From Flavobacterium humidisoli (lineage in GTDB: Bacteria > Bacteroidota > Bacteroidia > Flavobacteriales > Flavobacteriaceae): a stretch of DNA of 64,000 nucleotides. A program made the translations under genes and the position numbers. The stretch covers positions 248,001 through 312,000 of the forward strand of contig NZ_CP096829.1 of NCBI RefSeq assembly GCF_023272795.1, given 5' to 3'. How positions within the stretch are numbered: the stretch's first letter is position 1; every line of letters begins with the position of its first letter. A model generated the notes under the pieces. The model saw only the letters and a list, made by a program, of their open reading frames with translations. It did not search any database and had not been told where the DNA came from. Below are positions 26,622-32,530 of this stretch, piece after piece.

Positions 26622-26695
26622 AGCCGATAGAGGGACTCGAACCCACGACCTGCTGATTACAAATCAGCTGCTCTAGCCAGCTGAGCTACATCGGC
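26622..26695 (-). tRNA. tRNA-Thr (anticodon TGT), copy 1
   Basis: Read on the minus strand, the 74-base gene starts GCCGATGTAGCTCAG and has the acceptor stem GCCGATG/TATCGGC (one G-T pair), a D arm, an anticodon stem GCTGA/TCAGC with loop TTTGTAA (anticodon TGT), and a T arm with GGTTCGAGTCC. No CCA is encoded. It has its own promoter and terminator. A second copy with identical sequence lies 108 bases away. Confidence 0.97.
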
Positions 26696-26709
26696 CTATT
26701 TTGCGAGTG

Positions 26710-26741
26710 CAAAGATATAAATGTTTTTTAATATTCCAAAA
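26710..26741 (-). promoter_or_regulatory. Promoter of tRNA-Thr copy 1
   Basis: On the minus strand TTG (26737-26739, within a TTTTG run) is followed after 19 bases by TATCTTTG (26710-26717). Spacing and boxes match the Bacteroidota consensus, and the tRNA 5' end follows 14 bases later. Confidence 0.8.
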
Positions 26742-26768
26742 AAAAATTCACACCTCTCTCTATAATTA

Positions 26769-26800
26769 AAAAAACCACCACATTTCTGTGATGGTTTCCG
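26769..26800 (-). terminator. Terminator of the second tRNA-Thr gene
   Basis: Same hairpin as at 26586-26620 (AAACCACCACA / TGTGATGGTTT, loop TTTC), just downstream of tRNA copy 2 on the minus strand. It shows that the duplicated unit includes the terminator. Confidence 0.7.
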
Positions 26801-26803
26801 TTG

Positions 26804-26877
26804 AGCCGATAGAGGGACTCGAACCCACGACCTGCTGATTACAAATCAGCTGCTCTAGCCAGCTGAGCTACATCGGC
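26804..26877 (-). tRNA. tRNA-Thr (anticodon TGT), copy 2
   Basis: Its sequence is identical to copy 1 over the mature tRNA (74 bases, anticodon loop TTTGTAA, anticodon TGT, T-loop GGTTCGAGTCC). It is transcribed leftward from its own promoter at 26891-26922 and ends in its own hairpin, so the pair is a tandem duplication of a complete transcription unit and not one dicistronic tRNA transcript. Confidence 0.97.
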
Positions 26878-26890
26878 GTCATTACGGGTG

Positions 26891-26922
26891 CAAATATAAA
26901 GCGGTTTTTCAATTTCCCAAAA
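26891..26922 (-). promoter_or_regulatory. Promoter of tRNA-Thr copy 2
   Basis: On the minus strand TTTTG (26918-26922) is followed after 19 bases by TATATTTG (26891-26898), the best consensus promoter in the window. Transcription would start close to the tRNA 5' end at 26877. Confidence 0.85.
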
Positions 26923-26953
26923 TAAATTTGCACTTTTTTACACTTTTTTTTGC

Positions 26954-27220
26954 CTATAATGCGTTGATTTTTTCAATCAATTGATTAGCAGCTTGTTCTA
27001 ATTCAACATTAATTTGCTTGAAGTGTGCTTTTTTATTTTCAACGTTCTTTGCGTTCACTTTTGTAATCAAAGTATCGAATGCAGCAATAGCTTCATCGAC
27101 CAAAGCATTCGTTTCTGGAGTAGGATTTCCTGTTGTTGACATCTCAAACAAGTAAACTGCCTCAATAATATCTCCTAATACGAAGTTGATGTCTTTCTTT
27201 AAATTCTTAACGTTTGCCAT
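26954..27220 (-). CDS. Small conserved-looking cytoplasmic protein
   Basis: 88 residues from the ATG at 27220. An upstream in-frame start at 27250 is rejected because the likely -7 element (TACTTTTG, 27248-27255) overlaps it. The sequence is almost entirely helical (MANVKNLKKDINFVLGDIIE, then EAIAAFDTLITKVNAKNVEN and KKAHFKQINVELEQAANQLI) with no signal peptide, cysteine or metal motif. I have seen similar short helical proteins in flavobacterial genomes without a known role. It lies 57 bases after manA on the same strand but seems to have its own promoter. Confidence 0.7.
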   Translation of the reverse strand: MANVKNLKKDINFVLGDIIEAVYLFEMSTTGNPTPETNALVDEAIAAFDTLITKVNAKNVENKKAHFKQINVELEQAANQLIEKINAL

Positions 27221-27247
27221 TTTTCTTATTATTTTAATTTGCGTCTG

Positions 27248-27255
27248 CAAAAGTA
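27248..27255 (-). promoter_or_regulatory. -7 element of the 88-residue protein gene
   Basis: CAAAAGTA on the plus strand is TACTTTTG on the minus strand, 27 bases before the chosen start codon. No good -33 element is visible. Confidence 0.45.
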
Positions 27256-27277
27256 CATATTATCTTTAAATTTAATG

Positions 27278-28246
27278 CTAAGAAATGTAAATTTCTAAAA
27301 TTGAAGCTTTTCCGCTCAAGTTAAATGCATTTATCGCAGCTGGAACCAAGACAGTATCTCCTTTAATGTAAGCATGCTTAAATCCGTCATATTCGATTTC
27401 GAAGCTTCCTTCAATACACATATAAACGGTAAATGTTTCACCATTTTTAGCCACTTCTAATTTATTTTCTAGCGGAAGAAAATTAGTTGTAAAATAAGGA
27501 CAGTCTACAACTGTATTCGAAGTATTCGCTTTCGAATCGTATTTCTTTTGTGTATCAACTTTATTGTAGTTAATAGCATCAAGTGCTAAATCTACATGCA
27601 GTTCTCTTTTGTTTCCTTGTGCATCAACACGATCAAAATCGTATAAACGATACGTAATATCAGAAGTTTGTTGAATTTCTGCAACAACCAATCCCGCGCC
27701 AATTGCGTGAACAGTTCCTGTTTCTAAGAAAAAAACATCTCCCGATTTTGCTTTCACATCATCTAAAATAGAAACCAAAGTATTATCGTGTAAATGTTTC
27801 AAATATTCTTCTTTACTAGAATCTTCTTTAAAACCTACAATAATTCTAGCATCGGCATCTGCCTGCATTACATACCACATTTCGGTTTTTCCGAATGAAT
27901 TATGGCGCTCTTTTGCCAGCTTATCATTTGGATGCACTTGAATAGAAAGGTCTTCCCTAGCATCAAGATATTTAAAAAGTAACGGAAACTGTTTTCCAAA
28001 TCTTTCATAAACTTTAGTTCCTAAAATCGCATCTGGCGTTTCATCAATCAAATCCATTAACGATTTTCCTTTTAAAACTCCATTTGCAACCACACTTACA
28101 TCTCCTGGCACCGTAGACAATTCCCAGCTTTCGCCAGTAATTTTAGAAACGATTGGTTTATTTAAAATAGTTTTCAATTTTTCTCCTCCCCAGATTCTTT
28201 CTTTCAAAATCGGTTCAAATTGCAAAGGGTATAAATTTTGACTCAT
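27278..28246 (-). CDS. manA: Mannose-6-phosphate isomerase, class I
   Basis: 322 residues, like the short ManA proteins of Firmicutes and Bacteroidota. It interconverts fructose-6-phosphate and mannose-6-phosphate, the entry to GDP-mannose and surface sugars. Zinc-site motifs are visible: LSIQVHPNDKLAKERHN (about 97-113) with GKTEMWYVM, and later GTVHAIGAGLVVAEIQQTSD (about 178-197), followed by TYRLYDFDR. Cytoplasmic. Last of a leftward run idi - PTPS/queD - bcp - manA; the gap from bcp is 57 bases. The link to mannose-containing polysaccharides of the distant 51-64 kb locus is only possible, not shown. Confidence 0.95.
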   Translation of the reverse strand: MSQNLYPLQFEPILKERIWGGEKLKTILNKPIVSKITGESWELSTVPGDVSVVANGVLKGKSLMDLIDETPDAILGTKVYERFGKQFPLLFKYLDAREDLSIQVHPNDKLAKERHNSFGKTEMWYVMQADADARIIVGFKEDSSKEEYLKHLHDNTLVSILDDVKAKSGDVFFLETGTVHAIGAGLVVAEIQQTSDITYRLYDFDRVDAQGNKRELHVDLALDAINYNKVDTQKKYDSKANTSNTVVDCPYFTTNFLPLENKLEVAKNGETFTVYMCIEGSFEIEYDGFKHAYIKGDTVLVPAAINAFNLSGKASILEIYIS

Positions 28247-28303
28247 GTTTTTTAGGCTAATATATTTATTTAATTAATTCTAACTTGATACTATTTTGGT
28301 AAT

Positions 28304-28762
28304 CTACGATACTAATTCTTGAACGATTTCTAAGGCTTTCGGTATATGTTTTACAGCATTTGCACTGTCAAATATCGAAATCAGCAAACCATTTTTATCA
28401 ATTATATAGGTAACGCGTCCTGGCAGAAGTCCGAACAAGTTATTGCGGACACCAAAAAGTTTTCTTAATCTTTTATCCTGATCAGAAAGCAAAATAAAAG
28501 GCAATTTGTGTTTAGCAGCAAATTTATGATGTGATTTTACACTATCACTGCTAATACCAATTACCTCAGCTCCTAAATCTTTAAAATCTTCGTATTGATC
28601 CCGAAAACTGCAAGCTTCGGTTGTACATCCTGGCGTATTATCTTTTGGGTAAAAATAAATCACCAGCGGTTTTCTTCCTAAAACGCTTTGGCTTTCAAAA
28701 AGTTCACCATTGTTGTCTTTCGCAGTAAAATTCGGAACTATATCTCCTATTTTTAATGACAT
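28304..28762 (-). CDS. bcp: Thiol peroxidase / bacterioferritin comigratory protein (peroxiredoxin)
   Basis: 152 residues, a normal size for Bcp (PrxQ). It reduces hydrogen peroxide and organic hydroperoxides with electrons from thioredoxin. The peroxidatic cysteine Cys46 lies in FYPKDNTPGCTTEACSFRDQ, and Cys51, five residues later, is the likely resolving cysteine as in two-cysteine PrxQ enzymes. The thioredoxin-fold start KIGDIVPNFTAKDNNGE and the later GVRNNLFGLLPGRVTYIIDK are typical. Cytoplasmic. It follows the PTPS/QueD gene by 3 bases, so both are on one transcript. Confidence 0.97.
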   Translation of the reverse strand: MSLKIGDIVPNFTAKDNNGELFESQSVLGRKPLVIYFYPKDNTPGCTTEACSFRDQYEDFKDLGAEVIGISSDSVKSHHKFAAKHKLPFILLSDQDKRLRKLFGVRNNLFGLLPGRVTYIIDKNGLLISIFDSANAVKHIPKALEIVQELVS

Positions 28763-28765
28763 TTT

Positions 28766-29176
28766 TTATTCTCCTTTATAAGTTACAAAATTTCGTTCCG
28801 TTTCGTTCAGCACGACTTCAAGATCAAAGTCAGTATGAATTCGTTGTCTAATTTTATTCCATATCACAACAGCAATATTCTCTGCGGTCGGATTCAAATC
28901 TGCAAATTCAGGAACATCCAAATTCAGATTTTTGTGATCAAACGGAATTTCTACTTCCTCTCGTATAATATCCGCTAATACTTTCACATCTAAAACAAAA
29001 CCAGTTTCGGGGTCAATTTTTCCTGTAACACTTACTGTTAAACCATAATTATGACCATGAAAGTTGGGATTGTTGCATTTTCCAAAAACAGCATCGTTTT
29101 TCTCAAATGACCAATCCTTTCGATGCAGTCGATGTGCAGCATTAAAATGTGCTTTTCTTGATATGGTTACTCTCAT
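28766..29176 (-). CDS. 6-pyruvoyl-tetrahydropterin synthase / 6-carboxytetrahydropterin synthase (QueD) family
   Basis: 136 residues, the PTPS-fold length. The zinc-binding histidines are visible in ISRKAHFNAAHRL and in HGHNYGL; the catalytic Cys is in FGKCNNPNFHGHNY. That last motif is nearer to the PTPS type (CNNPNxHGHNY) than to the E. coli QueD motif, but many Bacteroidota proteins of this kind are annotated QueD. So it makes either tetrahydropterin or a queuosine/7-deazaguanine precursor from dihydroneopterin triphosphate. No queC, queE or queF is nearby to decide. The gene lies between idi (21 bases upstream) and bcp (3 bases downstream). Confidence 0.9.
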   Translation of the reverse strand: MRVTISRKAHFNAAHRLHRKDWSFEKNDAVFGKCNNPNFHGHNYGLTVSVTGKIDPETGFVLDVKVLADIIREEVEIPFDHKNLNLDVPEFADLNPTAENIAVVIWNKIRQRIHTDFDLEVVLNETERNFVTYKGE

Positions 29177-29197
29177 TTATGCTTTTGGTTAGTTTGG

Positions 29198-29725
29198 CTA
29201 TAATTTATGGTCTTCGAGATAATGATCAAATTCATCAAAAATTATCTTAAACCATACGGTGTAAATTTCGGGCTGTTTTTCAATATCTGCTTTAACATCT
29301 TCAATACTCATCCATTTCCAGTCTTCTACCTCGTCTGGATTTATGTTCGGTTCCTCATTATAATAACCAATCATAACATGGTCCAGTTCATGTTCTGTCA
29401 AACCGTTGTCAAAAGGCGCTTTGTATATAAAGTGAAACAGCTCTTTCAATTCGGCTTTAAACCCCATTTCCTCAAACAATCTTCGGCTTCCCGCTTCGAT
29501 GTTTGTTTCTCCCTCTCTCTGATGGCTGCAGCAAGTGTTTGTCCAAAGCAACGGAGAATGGTATTTATGATGAGCACGTTGTTGCAGCATAATTTCGTTT
29601 TTACTATTTAAAATAAAAACCGAAAAGGCACGGTGCAATAGCGCTTTTTCATGTGCTTCTAATTTTGGCATTAAGCCAATCTGTTCATCGTTTTGATTAA
29701 CTAGTATTACGTTTTCTTCTGTCAT
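29198..29725 (-). CDS. idi: Isopentenyl-diphosphate delta-isomerase, type I
   Basis: 175 residues. It interconverts IPP and DMAPP for isoprenoid, carotenoid and undecaprenyl synthesis in the cytoplasm. Type I features are present: NUDIX fold, HRAFSVFILNSKNEIMLQQR, the active-site cysteine in LLWTNTCCSHQREGE (about 66-70), the EAGSRRLFEEMGF Nudix-like helix, and the ELDHVMIGYYNEEPNINPDE segment with the conserved acidic residues. It is first in a leftward run with the PTPS/QueD gene, bcp and manA. A TATTTTTG -7 element lies at 29743-29750. Confidence 0.97.
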   Translation of the reverse strand: MTEENVILVNQNDEQIGLMPKLEAHEKALLHRAFSVFILNSKNEIMLQQRAHHKYHSPLLWTNTCCSHQREGETNIEAGSRRLFEEMGFKAELKELFHFIYKAPFDNGLTEHELDHVMIGYYNEEPNINPDEVEDWKWMSIEDVKADIEKQPEIYTVWFKIIFDEFDHYLEDHKL

Positions 29726-29742
29726 AAGGCTTCTTAAGCAAA

Positions 29743-29750
29743 CAAAAATA
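29743..29750 (-). promoter_or_regulatory. -7 element upstream of idi
   Basis: CAAAAATA on the plus strand is TATTTTTG on the minus strand, 18 bases before the idi start codon. A matching -33 element was not found at the usual distance. Confidence 0.45.
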
Positions 29751-29965
29751 CGAAAAAAGAAATGGCTTAAAAATGCTAATTAAGCTTGTCCAAAAGTAAG
29801 CTTCTGACCAATTTTCTATTTTACTGATTTACAATATTATAATTTACACTAAATTTTTAAAAGCTGTTAAAATTAAGACATAAAAACTACATTGTCTTCT
29901 TTTACGTAACTAATAAAAAGTTAAAACACACTTAAAAAAATCTCAATAATAACCATGACTGTATT

Positions 29966-29992
29966 TTGAAGCTAATTCTCAGCGTATCTTTG
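29966..29992 (+). promoter_or_regulatory. Promoter of the msrB-msrA operon
   Basis: TTG (29966-29968) followed after 16 bases by TATCTTTG (29985-29992). A TTG-start frame through this site is therefore very unlikely to be translated, and the ATG at 30020 (or 30005) remains. Confidence 0.65.
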
Positions 29993-30019
29993 ATATACAG
30001 ATTAATGCACCAAGAACTT

Positions 30020-30574
30020 ATGAAATCTAAAAATTTAATTTTCAGCCTTTGCTTTTTACTGCCACTCTTTATTTTACAAGCCTGCGGACAGAACACGAAA
30101 AAACAATCTGCAAAAACAGTTATTATGGAAAATAAAATCAGTAAACCCGGAAATCCTTATTACTCCAATACCGACACAACTAAACTCAATGTAAGCAATG
30201 CCGAATGGAAAAAGGTTTTACCGGAAGATGTTTATGCTGTAATGCGTGAGGCTGACACCGAAAGGCCTTTTACGGGAAAATATTGGAATACTGACGAAAA
30301 AGGAACTTATTACTGCGCTTCTTGTGGCAACTTGCTTTTTAGATCGACTGCTAAATTTTCAAGCAGCTGCGGATGGCCAAGTTTTTTTGAACAGGAAAAC
30401 AAAAAAAGCATTGTTTTTAAAGAAGACAACTCACTTGGAATGGAAAGAATCGAAACCCTTTGCGGACGCTGTGGCGGACATTTAGGACACATCTTTGATG
30501 ATGGCCCTCCCCCTACAGGAAAACGCTACTGTATGAACTCGATTGCTCTTGATTTTGTTCCTGATAATAAATAA
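30020..30574 (+). CDS. msrB: Peptide-methionine (R)-S-oxide reductase MsrB, exported lipoprotein
   Basis: 184 residues from the ATG at 30020; an ATG five codons earlier is possible. The start gives a signal peptide with lipobox at Cys22 (LFILQACGQ), so this MsrB is a lipoprotein acting outside the cytoplasm. MsrB reduces methionine-R-sulfoxide in proteins. The domain has KYWNTDEKGTYYCASCGNLL, SSCGWPSFF and RCGGHLGHIFDDGPPPTGKR followed by YCMNSIAL; the four zinc cysteines (CASC, CGRC) and the catalytic Cys of RYCMNS are present. msrA follows after 6 bases. Together they repair both sulfoxide isomers in envelope proteins. Confidence 0.95.
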   Translation: MKSKNLIFSLCFLLPLFILQACGQNTKKQSAKTVIMENKISKPGNPYYSNTDTTKLNVSNAEWKKVLPEDVYAVMREADTERPFTGKYWNTDEKGTYYCASCGNLLFRSTAKFSSSCGWPSFFEQENKKSIVFKEDNSLGMERIETLCGRCGGHLGHIFDDGPPPTGKRYCMNSIALDFVPDNK

Positions 30575-30580
30575 TCTAAA

Positions 30581-31186
30581 ATGAAAAATATACTTTTAAT
30601 ATGCTTTTTTGCGCTTTCGCTGAATGGCATTGCGCAAAATAAAAAAGCTAATCTGGAAACCATTACATTAGGCGGAGGCTGTTACTGGTGCGTTGAAGCA
30701 GTTTACGAACAGCTAGACGGAGTAAAATCTGTTGTGTCTGGATTTTCAGGAGGAAAAGTTGCAAATCCGACTTATGAAGAAGTTTGCACAGGACAAACAG
30801 GTCATGCCGAAGTAGTACAGATTACTTACGATAAAAACGTAACCGATATTAACGAAATTTTCAAAGTCTTTTTTACTGTTCACGATCCGACAACTTTAAA
30901 TCGTCAGGGAGCCGATGTGGGAACTCAATATCGTTCTGTTATTTTCTACAAAAATGAAGAACAGAAAAAAGCAGCACAAAGCATTATTGCCGACCTCAAC
31001 AAAGCAAAAGTTTACAGCAATCCCATTGTGACAAAAGTAGAGCCTTTTAAAGTTTTTTATAAAGCCGAAGATTATCATCAAAACTATTATGCAAACAATA
31101 AAAATCAGCCGTATTGCAAAATGGTCATTCAGCCAAAATTAGAAAAATTTGAAAAGGTTTTTAAAGACAAGCTCAAAAAGAAATAA
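30581..31186 (+). CDS. msrA: Peptide-methionine (S)-S-oxide reductase MsrA, exported
   Basis: 201 residues with a signal peptide (MKNILLICFFALSLNGIAQ) and no lipobox, thus probably periplasmic. MsrA reduces methionine-S-sulfoxide. The catalytic Cys34 lies in LGGGCYWCVEAVYEQLDG; the classical motif GCFWG is changed to GCYWC, which adds a cysteine (Cys37) next to the active site. Further family motifs: VVSGFSGGKVANPTYEEVCT, GHAEVVQITYD, VHDPTTLNRQGADVGTQYRS. It is the second gene of a two-gene operon with msrB, 6 bases apart. A weak hairpin follows at 31211-31232. Confidence 0.96.
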   Translation: MKNILLICFFALSLNGIAQNKKANLETITLGGGCYWCVEAVYEQLDGVKSVVSGFSGGKVANPTYEEVCTGQTGHAEVVQITYDKNVTDINEIFKVFFTVHDPTTLNRQGADVGTQYRSVIFYKNEEQKKAAQSIIADLNKAKVYSNPIVTKVEPFKVFYKAEDYHQNYYANNKNQPYCKMVIQPKLEKFEKVFKDKLKKK

Positions 31187-31247
31187 AGAGTATTAAACAG
31201 ATATTATAAAGACTGTCTTTTTTGAGACAGCCTCTTTCTTTCTTCAA

Positions 31248-31273
31248 GCTTCGGAGAAGCGAAATATTTATAG
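31248..31273 (+). repeat. Short palindromic repeat with GAAATATTTATAG tail, copy a
   Basis: The 13-base palindrome GCTTCGGAGAAGC (31248-31260; arms GCTTC/GAAGC, spacer GGA) is followed by GAAATATTTATAG (31261-31273). The same layout in reverse orientation is found at 31375-31400. I know similar palindrome-plus-tail elements from other Flavobacterium intergenic regions, from memory only. Confidence 0.75.
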
Positions 31274-31293
31274 CAAGAATGTTTTTATAATAC

Positions 31294-31358
31294 AAAGCTC
31301 CGGAGGAGCGGCATATATTAGATTGTAAAAAATATGTCGCTCCTCCGGAGCTTTTTTA
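31294..31358. repeat. Long inverted repeat built from two GCTCC palindromes, terminator-like
   Basis: A 23-base left arm (31294-31316) pairs with a right arm (31332-31354) with a single mismatch and a 15-base loop, followed by TTTTTT. Each arm itself contains the palindrome GCTCCGGAGGAGC (31297-31309) or GCTCCTCCGGAGC (31339-31351), which are relatives of the palindrome at 31248. It can work as a terminator for msrA, but its build is that of two repeat units head to head. Confidence 0.8.
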
Positions 31359-31374
31359 TTTGTCCTATTAAATT

Positions 31375-31400
31375 CTATAAATATTTCACCCCGCTGGGGT
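31375..31400 (-). repeat. Short palindromic repeat with GAAATATTTATAG tail, copy c (inverted)
   Basis: CTATAAATATTTC (31375-31387) is the exact reverse complement of the tail at 31261-31273, and it adjoins the palindrome ACCCCGCTGGGGT (31388-31400; arms ACCCC/GGGGT, spacer GCT). The arm sequence differs from copy a, but the architecture (5-base arms, 3-base spacer, conserved 13-base tail) is kept. Confidence 0.75.
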
Positions 31401-31441
31401 TTGCTGATAGCATAATTTTATAAATATTCTATTAACCCAAA

Positions 31442-31465
31442 AAGGCTGTCTATTGAGACAGCCTT
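31442..31465. terminator. Strong hairpin, possible terminator
   Basis: AAGGCTGTCT (31442-31451) pairs perfectly with AGACAGCCTT (31456-31465) around ATTG. A weaker relative, CTGTCT / AGACAG with the same AGACAGCCT end, lies at 31211-31232, so the palindrome cluster is framed by two related hairpins. There is no T-run right behind it. Confidence 0.5.
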
Positions 31466-31598
31466 CCTATTTCACAAACCCTTGTAAATATTGGGTTTTT
31501 ATCTAGCTGAAAAAATAATTCACTTTTTTTTATTTTTTTTTGTCCAATTCTGAAAGTTCAGTTGTCATTAGGGTATAAACAATTAAAAATTATATATC

Positions 31599-32051
31599 AT
31601 GGAAACTAGAATTAATGTATTCGAAAAAGGTCAAAAAGCAATAAGCACTTTATTTGGAATTACCGGCTATTTGAAAAAATCAACAATCGAGAGATCTTTA
31701 ATGGAATTGGTAGATTTCAGAATATCTCAAATTAACAACTGTGCTTATTGTCTAGATATGCACTCAAAAGAAGCCTTAGCTAATGGCGAAACTACACAGC
31801 GTTTATTTGGATTGAGTGCATGGAAAGAAACTCCTTATTACACAAAACGCGAAAGAGTTGCCCTAGCTTATGCTGAAGCTGTAAACGCTTGCGATGTTCC
31901 TGACGAAATTTACGAGATGGCGAAATCTGAATTTACCGAAGAAGAATTAATTGACCTTACACTTGCTATTGCAACGATTAACACTTGGAACCGCATAAAT
32001 ATTGCTTTTGCTAATACTCCTGGAACTTACAGAGTGGGTCAATTTGGATAA
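31599..32051 (+). CDS. Carboxymuconolactone decarboxylase / AhpD-like protein
   Basis: 150 residues, cytoplasmic, all-helical AhpD fold. The alkylhydroperoxidase signature is present: INNCAYCLDMHSKEALANGE has the CxxC followed by His, the redox-active site of AhpD-like enzymes. The rest (TTQRLFGLSAWKETPYYTKR, ERVALAYAEAV, LAIATINTWNRINIAF) matches single-domain members of the carboxymuconolactone decarboxylase family. It probably works as a peroxidase or thiol-disulfide protein, not as a decarboxylase. It stands 78 bases in front of the DGPF protein and the ECF42-type sigma factor; genes of this kind are frequent neighbours and targets of some ECF groups (best known for ECF41), which is suggestive only. 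Confidence 0.92.
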   Translation: METRINVFEKGQKAISTLFGITGYLKKSTIERSLMELVDFRISQINNCAYCLDMHSKEALANGETTQRLFGLSAWKETPYYTKRERVALAYAEAVNACDVPDEIYEMAKSEFTEEELIDLTLAIATINTWNRINIAFANTPGTYRVGQFG

Positions 32052-32129
32052 TAAACCAATTAGGTTGTTTTCTAAAAACGAGTAACTTTATAAAGCTAAA
32101 AAAATTGATCACTTATAAAACATAAAAAA

Positions 32130-32468
32130 ATGAATGAGTTTTTATTGATTTTCAGAAGAGATTTTAAAACAAAAGAAACCCAGCCTTCTCCAGAAGAATT
32201 GCAACAGCATTTACAGCAATGGCAAAACTGGTTTGGCAGTCTGGCGGCACAAGATAAATTGGCAAGACCTTTACAGCGCTGGGACGGGCAAGGAAAACTT
32301 GTAAATTCGAATAAAGGAATTACCGACGGTCCATTTGTAGAAATCAAAGAATCAATTGGCGGTTTAATCATCATTAAAGCCAAAGATTATGATGAGGCAG
32401 CCGAAATTGCACAAGGCTGTCCAGTTTTAAATTTTGGAGGAAATGTCGAAATTAGAATGGCCGTTTAG
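32130..32468 (+). CDS. YCII-related (DGPF) protein
   Basis: 112 residues, the length of YciI/YCII proteins. The sequence MNEFLLIFRRDF opens the ferredoxin-like fold, and KGITDGPFVEIKESIGGLII contains the DGPF motif that names the subgroup tied to ECF42 sigma factors. The protein ends with AAEIAQGCPVLNFGGNVEIR, also typical. The biochemical role is not known; some relatives are thought to be enzymes with a His-Asp pair. The gene is followed after 62 bases by the ECF42-type sigma factor, but a terminator-like hairpin lies between, so they may not be one transcript. Confidence 0.93.
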   Translation: MNEFLLIFRRDFKTKETQPSPEELQQHLQQWQNWFGSLAAQDKLARPLQRWDGQGKLVNSNKGITDGPFVEIKESIGGLIIIKAKDYDEAAEIAQGCPVLNFGGNVEIRMAV

Positions 32469-32485
32469 ATTTTAAACCAACATAT

Positions 32486-32521
32486 AAAAATGCCTTTGTA
32501 TCTTTACTTAGGCATTTTTTT
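32486..32521 (+). terminator. Hairpin between the DGPF gene and the sigma factor gene
   Basis: AAAAATGCC pairs with GGCATTTTT around a 16-base loop, followed by a T-run. It may uncouple expression of the sigma factor from that of the DGPF gene. Confidence 0.65.
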
Positions 32522-32530
32522 CTTAAAAAC

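Larger units (their letters stand above)
31187..31598. other. 412-base gap packed with palindromic repeats
   Basis: This gap between msrA and the AhpD-like gene has no gene but at least six palindromes or hairpins, described separately: 31211-31232, 31248-31273, 31294-31358, 31375-31400 and 31442-31465. The rightmost 130 bases are AT-rich and hold the promoter region of the AhpD-like gene, where TTGTCATTAGGGTATAA (31561-31577) is the only promoter-like string noticed. Confidence 0.7.

Noticed and set aside
29207..29611. A plus-strand open frame of 134 codons across idi
   Set aside because: It is antisense to a clear NUDIX enzyme; its composition reflects the reverse strand of idi.
31187..31598. 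CRISPR array
   Set aside because: The palindromes are few, unequally spaced and in both orientations, and no cas genes are near.
32096..32383. Minus-strand open frame of 95 codons opposite the DGPF gene
   Set aside because: Antisense to a well-conserved YCII protein, with no signal of its own.
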